Positions 1 through 6,986 of a DNA stretch of 12,694 nucleotides are shown here, one piece after another. How positions within the stretch are numbered: the stretch's first letter is position 1; each line of letters starts with the position of its first letter. Under the pieces are notes generated by a model, which did no database searches, was not told where the DNA came from, and was given only the letters and a program-made list of their open reading frames with translations. The DNA comes from Candidatus Falkowiibacteriota bacterium. GTDB lineage: Bacteria > Patescibacteriota > Patescibacteriia > UBA2591 > JABMQE01. Made by a program: the position numbers and the translations under genes. The stretch lies in contig JABMQE010000082.1 of NCBI GenBank assembly GCA_013203415.1, positions 1 through 12,694 of the forward strand, read 5' to 3'.

Positions 1-3000
1 ATAACCAGAACTCGTATCAACATAAAGCTCTGCGTAATCATCATCCCCTGTTGTCGAAGCAACTCTCAAGTTCTGCAAAATCTCAACTCCCCCAGCCAAA
101 GTCGTCGTCGCCCCATTAACCCCAATCGTCGAACTCGCTCCAACATCAATCCCGCCGGTAAAGTATGCTAGTTCTGATGATGTTGTTTGGCCAGCAATAG
201 TTAATGGTCCTTCAATGCTCGAGCTGGAGTTAGAGTATTGATAACCTAAGGTATAGACACTGCTTGAAGCGCTTAGGTCTCCGCTTACCATGAGTTTACC
301 ACCAATAGTGGAACTTGCACTCGAGTCAAAGCCATTAAAGTAAGCCATGCCGGTTGAAGTCGTTACTCCGGAAACATAAAGCGAGCCAAGGGTAGAGCTT
401 CCAGCCACATCAATTCCATTCGTCACATACAATCTCCCAGTCGTCGTCGCCTGGTCTGCCACTGTATTTATCTGGAAAGTCGGGTCCCCGTCATCTGCCC
501 CGATATAAAAAGCAGTAGAAGAAGAGGTGGTGGCATAAATCCCACCCTGAATCTCAACCTGGCCAGTGGTCGAGGCATTGCCTATTATCTCAAGCGCTGC
601 TTGCGGGTTAGTCGTCCCAATCCCTAAAAACCCAGTCCCGCTATCATAATGCAACGAGTCCGTCCCAAACCTCACATCCCCCATAGCCCAAAGGTCGCCC
701 GGTAAAGTCGTCGTCGCCCCAGATACCCCAATCGTCGAACTCGCCCCCACATCAATCCCCGCGGTAAAATATGCCAATTCCGTCGAAGTCGTCTGCCCCG
801 TAATCACCACATTCCCCAAAGTCGTCGAAGCCACATCCAAAGCAGCCGCATAAATCGTTCCCGAACTTGTCGCGTTTCCATCAACTCCAAATGTAAACAC
901 ATTAGTTCCATTTCCTTGTAAGGATAAAATCCCGCCAGCTCCTTGCTGGTCTATCACCACTAATGTGTTTGCACTTGATGTTGCCACTTCGATAATTCCC
1001 GAGAACAAAGTATCTCCCGAAACCGCCAAATCCACTCCTGGCGAAGAAGTGCCAACCCCAAGCCGAAGATTGGTGCTGTCCCAAAAAAGCCCAGAAGCGC
1101 CGCCAAAAACACCGCTATTATTAAACTGGATATCTCCTGCTGTCCCTCCTGGAATTCCTCCAACATCTCCCCATGATAGAGTCCCGCCCCCATCACTCAA
1201 CAAGGCCTGGCCACCTGTTCCGTCAGCCATTGGAAAGCCATAAGCTCCGACTGTTAAAGCATCCGAAAACGTTCCCTCGCGTGATGAAAAATATGTTGAC
1301 CCTAAATATTTTACCGAAAAAACTGTACCCGGATAATACGGGGACGAGTCGTCATTATCCCCCGTCCCCGTCTCGTAAATATAAGTCACCGAACTGCTCC
1401 CAGGCGCCATCATACCCGAAGATCCTGCCGGACCTGCCGGACCTGCCGGACCCGCTGGACCTGCCGGACCCGCTGGTCCTACTAACCCTGCCAGCCCTTG
1501 CTGCCCTATTTGCCCTGGTCCAGTCGTAATTCTTCCTACTATCCCTGCGCTAGGAACCGAAACCACGTCCCCTGAAAATTCGTAAACAAAAACTTCCCTA
1601 ACCTGTTCCTCTTCCTTCTGCCAAGGAGCAAAAATCTTTTTTATCTTTAAGCCCACTTTCCTGGTCCAGGAAAAAAACTTGCTTGCCCCCCGCTTCACTG
1701 TCCCGCTCGTCTTTCCGGCCAGCTTTTTGGTTTCTGCCTGTGCTACCTTAAGCCCTTCATTGCTGGCCACGTTCATCGCCACCGAATCTTTGGTTGCTGT
1801 GATGCCACGGCCAACCCCTTTTATAACCTTGTTGCCCCGAGGCCCATACTCAACCGCTACCCCCCTTACTTCCACTTCCCCTTGCCGCCTTAATTCTTTT
1901 ACCCTCCTAGAAACAAAAACCATCGATTTCTCCGGCGCCCCGGGAAGTCCTTTTAATTTATTAAAAACACTAAAAAACTTATTCTCTAATTTATCCGCCG
2001 AGGCCTGCACCAAAGCAAGGCCCAACCCCGCCTTATCCTTCCAATCCGCTTCCCCTGTTTTTTTAAGCTCCCTGTAATCCTTGGCCGCTCTCTTTTCTAT
2101 CGCTCCGGTTATATCTACCAATCTTGTTCCCAATCTTGCATAATCCCTTGGGCCTCTTATTATTTTTATTGCTTGCTCGAAAATTACGCTCCCTCCAAAA
2201 GAACTTAAAGATACCTTAACCAAACTGTCTTCAAGTAGGCCTGCTTCCTTCGTGCTCATCAAACTACCGTCAATTATTCTCTCGAGCCAATCCCCGCTTA
2301 CAAAAACTTCATCTTTTAAGTTATTCAGGCTTCCTTCCAAATCTTCGCCCCCCCCAGAACTTGCCGACTCAAAAACTCCTGCCACTCTCCCATCATAAGT
2401 CTCAAGCTGAACAATTTCTCCTTCCCTCTCATAAGAACTATCTTTCTCAACCCAGATTTCCTGCTCCAAGTCAAACAATCCTGCCAACCCTCTAAACTGC
2501 TCAACATCATGGCGAAAGGCATTTTTTATTTTATCTTCCTGTCTCAAATAAATCTCGGCCATTCCTCTAGTCGCAACTTGCCCGACATTCCCTACCCTGA
2601 TTTTTTTCTTTAACACCATGGTTGTTACCATCGGCAGTTTGTCTTTTAAGTAAGCGTTCGCCCCAACCAAAACCAAGGAAACTTCTTTGGCTCCCTGGCT
2701 TACCTTTTGGCTTACTGCATTAAACTTCTCTTCGAAAAAAGCTGCCTGCGCCGGCAAAGCCAGATTTAAAACACTGCTTAAAAAAATAGTAAAAACCAAA
2801 ACCGAAGAAACAGCAACCCTTGCTCTCGCCCTCCCAGATAAACTCTTAACTCCCAAACGGGTCTGCCTAAACAAATCCGCGGGCTTAGTAAGCAGGGAAA
2901 AACTAAAGTTAATAAAGAAAACCAATCCTTGAATTAATCCCCAAAATCCAAAAGACAAAATTTTCCAAATTTTTAATAAAACAAAACCAACAATTCTTCT

Positions 3001-3708
3001 GCAAATAAAACTTGTTGGTTTTATAAATAAAAATCTAACTGTCCCATCCAAAACTTTTCCAAAAAAATGTAATCCCCTTTCCAAAAAAGTTGGCCGGTAG
3101 CTAACCATGCTTGCCACTTCTTTTGTTACCTCTTCCATCACCCTATCCTTTACCGCATCTTTCCGGTTTGGTTTAACATTATCTTTTGCAATCTCGTTTT
3201 TTAATTTCTCTATTCCATTCTTAAAATCTTTCGAATCGACTTTATGCTTTAATAAATATTCAAGCAACCATTCCTTTTTGGTAAACCAATTTCGTCCAAT
3301 TTTGTCTGCCCGAAGCCAACCTTTTCTGGCAATCAAAGAAAGATAGTCCTGGCTATAGGTGCATAAATCGGAAGCCGCATTCAAAGCAATAAATTCACCA
3401 TCGCTAGAAACGGCCGAATCTTTTTTAACTCCCTCGTCGTTATTTTTAGAATCTGCTTCCCCGCCTGGATGTTCGCTCACATACTGCTCCAACCATTCCT
3501 TTTTGGTAAACCAATTTCGTCCAATTTTGTCTGCCCGAAGCCAACCTTTTCTGGCAATCAAAGAAAGATAGTCCTGGCTGTACGAACATTCCTTGCTGGC
3601 ATCTTTTAACGAAATAAAATCCTCATTTTCTTTATCCAAAAAATGAGGAGAATTGGTATCCTTAAAATTATTACTAGAAGTATTTTGTTTTTCCTTATCC
3701 TTAAGCAT
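1..3708 (-). CDS. Giant surface fibre protein with N-terminal twin helix-turn-helix domains (C-terminus beyond window)
   Basis: This is an open frame of 1236 codons from ATG at 3708 with no stop; it continues past base 1, so it is partial. Residues about 29-77 and 104-152 are two copies of a small helix-turn-helix domain of the excisionase/MerR kind, sharing an identical 30-residue core (44-73 and 119-148, with motifs SLIARKGWLRA and GRNWFTKKEWL). Hydrophobic stretches at about 250-274 and 298-318 are followed by ALPAQA, which looks like a signal-peptidase site, so the rest is probably outside the cell. Residues about 323-730 are not recognised. Residues about 732-767 form twelve Gly-X-Y triplets, six of them GPA. 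From about 770 onward the protein is Gly/Ser/Thr-rich with repeats such as GIDVGASSTIGV, like bacterial surface or phage tail-fibre proteins. The inferred topology is an N-terminal DNA-binding region inside and a fibre outside. No Shine-Dalgarno is visible. A strong promoter lies 54 nt upstream of the ATG. Confidence 0.88.
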   Translation of the reverse strand, partial: MLKDKEKQNTSSNNFKDTNSPHFLDKENEDFISLKDASKECSYSQDYLSLIARKGWLRADKIGRNWFTKKEWLEQYVSEHPGGEADSKNNDEGVKKDSAVSSDGEFIALNAASDLCTYSQDYLSLIARKGWLRADKIGRNWFTKKEWLLEYLLKHKVDSKDFKNGIEKLKNEIAKDNVKPNRKDAVKDRVMEEVTKEVASMVSYRPTFLERGLHFFGKVLDGTVRFLFIKPTSFICRRIVGFVLLKIWKILSFGFWGLIQGLVFFINFSFSLLTKPADLFRQTRLGVKSLSGRARARVAVSSVLVFTIFLSSVLNLALPAQAAFFEEKFNAVSQKVSQGAKEVSLVLVGANAYLKDKLPMVTTMVLKKKIRVGNVGQVATRGMAEIYLRQEDKIKNAFRHDVEQFRGLAGLFDLEQEIWVEKDSSYEREGEIVQLETYDGRVAGVFESASSGGGEDLEGSLNNLKDEVFVSGDWLERIIDGSLMSTKEAGLLEDSLVKVSLSSFGGSVIFEQAIKIIRGPRDYARLGTRLVDITGAIEKRAAKDYRELKKTGEADWKDKAGLGLALVQASADKLENKFFSVFNKLKGLPGAPEKSMVFVSRRVKELRRQGEVEVRGVAVEYGPRGNKVIKGVGRGITATKDSVAMNVASNEGLKVAQAETKKLAGKTSGTVKRGASKFFSWTRKVGLKIKKIFAPWQKEEEQVREVFVYEFSGDVVSVPSAGIVGRITTGPGQIGQQGLAGLVGPAGPAGPAGPAGPAGPAGSSGMMAPGSSSVTYIYETGTGDNDDSSPYYPGTVFSVKYLGSTYFSSREGTFSDALTVGAYGFPMADGTGGQALLSDGGGTLSWGDVGGIPGGTAGDIQFNNSGVFGGASGLFWDSTNLRLGVGTSSPGVDLAVSGDTLFSGIIEVATSSANTLVVIDQQGAGGILSLQGNGTNVFTFGVDGNATSSGTIYAAALDVASTTLGNVVITGQTTSTELAYFTAGIDVGASSTIGVSGATTTLPGDLWAMGDVRFGTDSLHYDSGTGFLGIGTTNPQAALEIIGNASTTGQVEIQGGIYATTSSSTAFYIGADDGDPTFQINTVADQATTTGRLYVTNGIDVAGSSTLGSLYVSGVTTSTGMAYFNGFDSSASSTIGGKLMVSGDLSASSSVYTLGYQYSNSSSSIEGPLTIAGQTTSSELAYFTGGIDVGASSTIGVNGATTTLAGGVEILQNLRVASTTGDDDYAELYVDTSSGY
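103..180. repeat. Intragenic fibre repeat, copy 1
   Basis: This stretch encodes ELAYFTGGIDVGASSTIGV and continues to GATTTL. It closely matches the stretch at about 709-786, offset by 606 bp (202 codons), with near-identical DNA. It marks modular repetition in the outer fibre part of the giant surface protein. Confidence 0.8.
709..786. repeat. Intragenic fibre repeat, copy 2
   Basis: This stretch encodes ELAYFTAGIDVGASSTIGV and continues to GATTTL. It is the partner of 103-180, about 202 codons nearer the N-terminus of the surface protein. Confidence 0.8.
3265..3354. repeat. 90-bp exact direct repeat, copy A (second HTH core)
   Basis: This block is identical base for base to 3490-3579, offset by 225 bp (75 codons). 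It encodes residues 119-148 of the giant surface protein, and the flanking bases diverge at once on both sides. Identity at silent positions points to recent duplication or gene conversion. Confidence 0.97.
3490..3579. repeat. 90-bp exact direct repeat, copy B (first HTH core)
   Basis: Partner of 3265-3354. It encodes residues 44-73 of the giant surface protein, again beginning with SQDYL and ending with KKEWL. The two copies are in the same frame and orientation. Confidence 0.97.
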
Positions 3709-3736
3709 GGGAACAAGGTAAGTTTAGTTTTATATC

Positions 3737-3749
3737 CGGCTAAAAGCCG
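3737..3749 (-). promoter_or_regulatory. Small hairpin in the leader of the giant surface gene
   Basis: CGGC, a five-base loop and GCCG form a short inverted repeat inside the predicted 5' leader, about 30 nt before the ATG at 3708. There is no run of T long enough for a terminator. It could affect translation or mRNA stability, but that is inference. Confidence 0.35.
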
Positions 3750-3768
3750 TAATGTATATTATATATAT

Positions 3769-3797
3769 ATTATAATATTTAACTACGTATGCGTCAA
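3769..3797 (-). promoter_or_regulatory. Sigma70-type promoter of the giant surface gene
   Basis: On the minus strand TTGACG (3797-3792) is followed after exactly 17 bp by TATAAT (3774-3769). That is a consensus -10 box and a 5-of-6 -35 box. Transcription would start near 3762 and give a leader of roughly 54 nt before the ATG at 3708. The -35 box lies 6 bp from the first TATCCGATA copy. Confidence 0.8.
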
Positions 3798-3803
3798 TAC
3801 ATA

Positions 3804-3844
3804 TATCCGATAATTCCCGATACCCTATCCGATACAATACGATA
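3804..3844. promoter_or_regulatory. Phased iteron cluster TATCCGATA, next to promoter
   Basis: Four copies of a 9-mer start at 3804 (TATCCGATA), 3814 (TTCCCGATA), 3826 (TATCCGATA) and 3836 (AATACGATA). The spacing is 10, 12 and 10 bp, close to one helical turn. The cluster sits just upstream of the -35 box at 3792-3797. This arrangement is typical of a binding site for a DNA-binding protein acting as activator, repressor or iteron binder. The protein is unknown. Confidence 0.6.
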
Positions 3845-4256
3845 TCCTAAAAACCCAATATACCGCCTCCAAACACCTTAAAAATAGTAAAACAAAAACC
3901 ATAAAAATATCTAAAAAATATACCCAAGAGAGTTATCCACAAAAACAAAACTTCAAATAAAATAAAATAATAAATAGGGCAAAACTATCCACAGGGTCTG
4001 GTACAAAACCATACTCCCAAACAACAACAAAAAACAGCAATAAAGATTAGAAAATATCTATTATCATATCACTTTAATACCATAGAAAGGTAAAATACAA
4101 TACCAAAAATAATCCCTACCATAAGCCGATACTAAGAGTATCAACAAACATCCAAAAAAGCCCTCTAACAGAAAAATCTATCCCATAGCGATACATCCAA
4201 ACCATAAACTCGGAACTCCTCATACAACAAAAATTTTTATTACCTAAAACACTAGG

Positions 4257-4265
4257 TATCGGATA
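4257..4265. promoter_or_regulatory. Single inverted TATCCGATA copy
   Basis: TATCGGATA is the exact reverse complement of the iteron TATCCGATA. It lies in the middle of the spacer, with two weaker CGATA sites nearby at 4126-4131 and 4188-4193. Confidence 0.45.
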
Positions 4266-4470
4266 ACAAAAATCTATAAAATATAAGATTAAAAAATAAA
4301 AAATACCCAAATTACAATTTCCAAAGCCAAAAAAATATATAAAATATATCTTTCCCCAAGAGCAAAAAAATACACCCCAAATAATCCAAGAAAGAACAAC
4401 AAAAAAAACTACCAAAACAAAAACAAAAAAAACACTATCCCCTAAAAAGGGTTCTAAACCCATAAAATAC

Positions 4471-4489
4471 TATCCGATACTAACCGATA
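4471..4489. promoter_or_regulatory. Second iteron pair, upstream of the folD promoter
   Basis: TATCCGATA at 4471 is followed 10 bp later by TAACCGATA at 4481. This repeats the 10-bp spacing of the cluster at 3804-3844. It lies about 60 bp upstream of the predicted folD -35 box, so the same regulator could act on both genes (inference). Confidence 0.5.
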
Positions 4490-4549
4490 TATAACTTTTA
4501 AGCCATATTAGGTAAACTTAACAAAATAATTAGACAACAAAAAATAAAA

Positions 4550-4578
4550 TTGCCACAAAAAGAAAAAAATGATAAAAT
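4550..4578 (+). promoter_or_regulatory. Likely folD promoter
   Basis: TTGCCA (4550-4555) and TAAAAT (4573-4578) are separated by 17 bp. They match the -35 and -10 boxes at five of six positions each. The predicted start of transcription near 4585 gives a leader of about 58 nt before the ATG at 4643. Confidence 0.55.
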
Positions 4579-4642
4579 ATATTCATAAAAACTTAACAAA
4601 AAAACATCAAAATATAATCTATTTATTCTAAAATAACCATCA

Positions 4643-5509
4643 ATGAAAAACCAAGCAAAAATCTTAAACGGAAAAACTCTTGCCGCCAAAATCCTACTAG
4701 ATGTACACAAAGAAATAGTCCAAAAAAAAATCCAACCATCTCTGGCTGTCTTTTTAATCGGCGATAATCCTGCCTCCGAAACATATGTCGAACTTAAAAA
4801 AAAGGCCTCCCTAAAATGCGGCCTTAATTTTCATCTTTATCGCTTTGAAAAAGATACCTCCAAAAAAGAAATATTCGAGTGCCTGGATTTTATAAATAAT
4901 GATAAAGATACCAATGCAATTCTTATCCAACTTCCCCTTCCATCCCACCTTAACGAAACAGAAATAATAAAGCGCATAAATCCAAAAAAAGATGTCGATG
5001 GTTTCCATCCCGAAAACCTAAAACTTCTGGCCCAAAAAAAATCATACATCATCCCCGGTCTTGGCCAAGGCATCATTACCCTTCTTAAAGAAACCAAAGA
5101 AGATTTTACTAACAAAAAAATTCTTATTATCTCTAATAGTAAAATATTCTCCACTCCCCTATCCTCTCTTATATCCCAAAAAATTTGCAACCACAAAAAA
5201 TGTTTCTGTACCTGGACCCGTCCTCTTGATAAAAACCTTAAACAAAAAACTCTTTCTTCCGATGTTATTATTATTGCCGCAGGCAAACCAAAATTCCTTA
5301 AAGCCGGCCTGATAAAAAAGGATTCTATTATCATTGATGTCGGATATAATCGCGTCAAAAAAGAAGCAGTTGGTGATGTCGATTTCAAATCCTGCTCCAA
5401 AAAAGCTGCCTGGATTTCTCCTGTGCCCGGCGGCGTTGGCCCTATGACCGTCGCCATGCTTCTTAAAAACACCCTCGCTCTCCATCAGAAACAAAGTCAC
5501 GAAACCTAA
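4643..5509 (+). CDS. folD: Bifunctional methylenetetrahydrofolate dehydrogenase / cyclohydrolase FolD
   Basis: FolD interconverts 5,10-methylene- and 10-formyl-tetrahydrofolate in the cytoplasm, feeding one-carbon units to purine and fMet synthesis. The 288 residues match the usual family length. Visible motifs are IGDNPASETYVELKKKA (the catalytic Tyr and Lys region), QLPLPSH, KDVDGFHPENL (the family's active-site Asp) and near the C-terminus PVPGGVGPMTVAMLLKNTL. Two conserved segments are altered: the family's PCTPxG reads as IIPGLGQG, and the dinucleotide-binding GRSxxVGxP reads as SNSKIFSTP. Cofactor binding may therefore differ. It is the only plus-strand gene and has its own predicted promoter and terminator. 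The ATG is chosen because the family's N-terminus (ILNGKxLA) follows directly; no Shine-Dalgarno is visible. Confidence 0.95.
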   Translation: MKNQAKILNGKTLAAKILLDVHKEIVQKKIQPSLAVFLIGDNPASETYVELKKKASLKCGLNFHLYRFEKDTSKKEIFECLDFINNDKDTNAILIQLPLPSHLNETEIIKRINPKKDVDGFHPENLKLLAQKKSYIIPGLGQGIITLLKETKEDFTNKKILIISNSKIFSTPLSSLISQKICNHKKCFCTWTRPLDKNLKQKTLSSDVIIIAAGKPKFLKAGLIKKDSIIIDVGYNRVKKEAVGDVDFKSCSKKAAWISPVPGGVGPMTVAMLLKNTLALHQKQSHET

Positions 5510-5565
5510 AACCCATAACACATAACAAAAAATCGCATCTGTTTCGTATTTCGTGAACTAAAAAC

Positions 5566-5588
5566 GACCCTCTCGGGTCTATTTTTTG
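5566..5588 (+). terminator. Rho-independent terminator of folD
   Basis: GACCC, loop TCTC and GGGTC (5566-5579) are followed by TATTTTTTG. The hairpin lies 57 bp after the folD stop, on the same strand. Confidence 0.8.
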
Positions 5589-5595
5589 TTCCAGG

Positions 5596-5631
5596 AAATA
5601 CGTATTTAAATACGTATTTAAATACGTATTT
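5596..5631. repeat. Three tandem copies of the palindrome AAATACGTATTT
   Basis: Three perfect 12-bp palindromes follow each other without a gap, so the whole 36 bp is itself a perfect palindrome that could fold into an 18-bp hairpin. A T-rich stretch (TCTTTTTATC) follows on the plus strand. It lies between convergent genes, folD and the GlmU-like gene. It may be a back-up or bidirectional terminator, or a protein-binding site. Confidence 0.9.
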
Positions 5632-5730
5632 CTTTTTATCTTACTCAAAAAGCATATTTACCGACAAAACCCAACAATAAAACAACGAAACCATGAAACC
5701 ATTAACATCCAACCATCTACTCACAAAGTT

Positions 5731-6924
5731 TTATATTCTTATTTTCCCTTTCTTTACTCCCGCGCTCTTCCTTTCTTCACGTGTCATCTCAAAAACCGCC
5801 TCCATCATCTTCCTGTCTGCTGGCGTCTGCTTCACATCCCTTCTGGTAAAAACTCTTTTCTGAACCTTTATTGCCTGCTCTAAATAATACTCTGTCATCC
5901 CTAAAGGGGTTAAATTTGTAAACGAAGGCACATTTTTACTCACCATCCCGATTACATTGCTGTTTATCCCGATTATCTTGCCTGTTAAAATCGAGGTATT
6001 AATTCCAGTTTTCGAATAATCCCCTATTACACAGCCCAAAAACTGCAAACCAGTATCAATCTTCGCAGAACCGATCTGCATCTTTATCGTTCCATAAGTA
6101 TTTTTTAAATCAGAATTCATAGTCCCCCCGCCGATATTTACCCAAGAACCCACATAAGCATGGCCCAAAAACCCTACATGCTGTTTATTGCTATACATCT
6201 CAACCACGCTTGCCTCAACCTCTCCTCCAATCTTGCATATATCCCTTATCACCGTCCCTTCTTTTATATCCGCAAAAGTTTTAATTTTGCATTTCTTGCC
6301 AATATAAACCGGTCCCCTAATGTTTACAAATGGAAAAATCTCTGTCTCATCGCCAATATAAATCGGCCCCTCGCTCGCATCAAGCACTACATTCTTATCC
6401 GCTACAACCCCTTTCCCGACATAAACCTCTCTTTTTCCTCCTCCTAAATAATTGATATTATCTCCCAAAATTTCCAAATTTCTTGTTATTATGTCCCATA
6501 AATTATCAAACATCATTACTTTGGTCTTTTTTACCTTTCCTCCAAGCTCGCTGAAGATCTCTTCCATCGTCCCTCCCAAAACCCTGCCTAAAACCCTTGC
6601 TCCCACAATCCGCCCGTTATTCTCCAAAACTACTCCCGGCTTAAGGAGCTTTTTCTCCAATTCTTTCATATTATTAATACTTGGTACAACCGAAGCATTA
6701 ATAAATAAAAAATCACTTCCCTTTAGCTTTTGGACTGGGCATCTTTCTTTTACCGCTCCTGCCAAATAATCCCGCACCATATAAGAAACTTTTTGGGTCC
6801 TAAAATACCTTTTAACCAAATCATACAAGCTAATCCCCCCACAGCTAATCTCAAAACCAGCCCGAGTCAGGGTAATCGGATAAAGCTTGTCTATTTGTTT
6901 GTCTTCGAATAAAATAATCTGCAC
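5731..6924 (-). CDS. GlmU-like sugar nucleotidyltransferase with left-handed beta-helix acyltransferase domain
   Basis: The 397 residues fit the GlmU-like 'putative sugar nucleotidyl transferase' family. The N-terminal half (about 1-150) has the characteristic start MQIILFEDK and LYPITLTRAGFEISCGG. The second half (about 165-335) is a hexapeptide-repeat beta-helix. In it, SNKQHVGFLGHAYVGSWVN aligns with the GlmU segment carrying the acetyltransferase His, here H249, followed by IGGGTMNSDLKNTYG. The likely role is UDP-GlcNAc or a related activated sugar for the envelope; the exact substrate cannot be read. The start is GTG at 6924, preceded by GGAGAC with an unusually short spacing; no in-frame ATG lies near and the family's N-terminus begins here. 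The gene follows the four-helix-bundle gene after 62 bp and nagB before that, a plausible amino-sugar unit. Confidence 0.85.
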   Translation of the reverse strand: MQIILFEDKQIDKLYPITLTRAGFEISCGGISLYDLVKRYFRTQKVSYMVRDYLAGAVKERCPVQKLKGSDFLFINASVVPSINNMKELEKKLLKPGVVLENNGRIVGARVLGRVLGGTMEEIFSELGGKVKKTKVMMFDNLWDIITRNLEILGDNINYLGGGKREVYVGKGVVADKNVVLDASEGPIYIGDETEIFPFVNIRGPVYIGKKCKIKTFADIKEGTVIRDICKIGGEVEASVVEMYSNKQHVGFLGHAYVGSWVNIGGGTMNSDLKNTYGTIKMQIGSAKIDTGLQFLGCVIGDYSKTGINTSILTGKIIGINSNVIGMVSKNVPSFTNLTPLGMTEYYLEQAIKVQKRVFTRRDVKQTPADRKMMEAVFEMTREERKSAGVKKGKIRI

Positions 6925-6986
6925 GTCTCCAATATAAAAAATTAAATATAAAAAAAGAAAAACACAAACTAAAAATAAAAAACTTA

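Larger units (their letters stand above)
3709..4642. other. 934-bp non-coding AT-rich spacer
   Basis: No convincing gene is seen here on either strand. The plus strand is very A- and C-rich with few G, so minus-strand frames stay open by chance and read as Phe-rich nonsense. The spacer holds the two divergent promoters, the TATCCGATA sites, one perfect DnaA-box sequence TTATCCACA at 3933-3941 and a near match CTATCCACA at 3985-3993. No tRNA, RNase P, tmRNA or SRP RNA signature was recognised. Confidence 0.7.

Noticed and set aside
902..3571. Many open frames within the giant surface gene, on the plus strand and in another minus frame
   Set aside because: They lie in other frames of an uninterrupted 1236-codon gene with sensible domains and have no recognisable products.
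3265..3579. CRISPR-like direct repeats
   Set aside because: There are only two copies, 90 bp long, in frame within a coding gene. The other repeats in the window are palindromes or short tandems without unique spacers.
4116..4463. Minus-strand open frame of 115 codons in the spacer
   Set aside because: It is extremely Phe-rich, low in complexity and has no family pattern. The strand is T- and G-rich with few A, so stop codons are rare by chance.
3709..4642. Chromosome replication origin
   Set aside because: There is only one perfect DnaA box, no dnaA or dnaN nearby, and C stays above G on the plus strand on both sides, so the skew does not switch.
4498..4710. Minus-strand open frame of 70 codons
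   Set aside because: It overlaps the start of folD and its predicted promoter and has the same Phe-rich character.
4837..5521. Long minus-strand frames opposite folD
   Set aside because: They are shadows of folD, whose plus-strand product matches its family over the full length.
6160..6912. Plus-strand frames opposite the GlmU-like gene
   Set aside because: They are shadows without family pattern. The minus-strand product has clear hexapeptide repeats.
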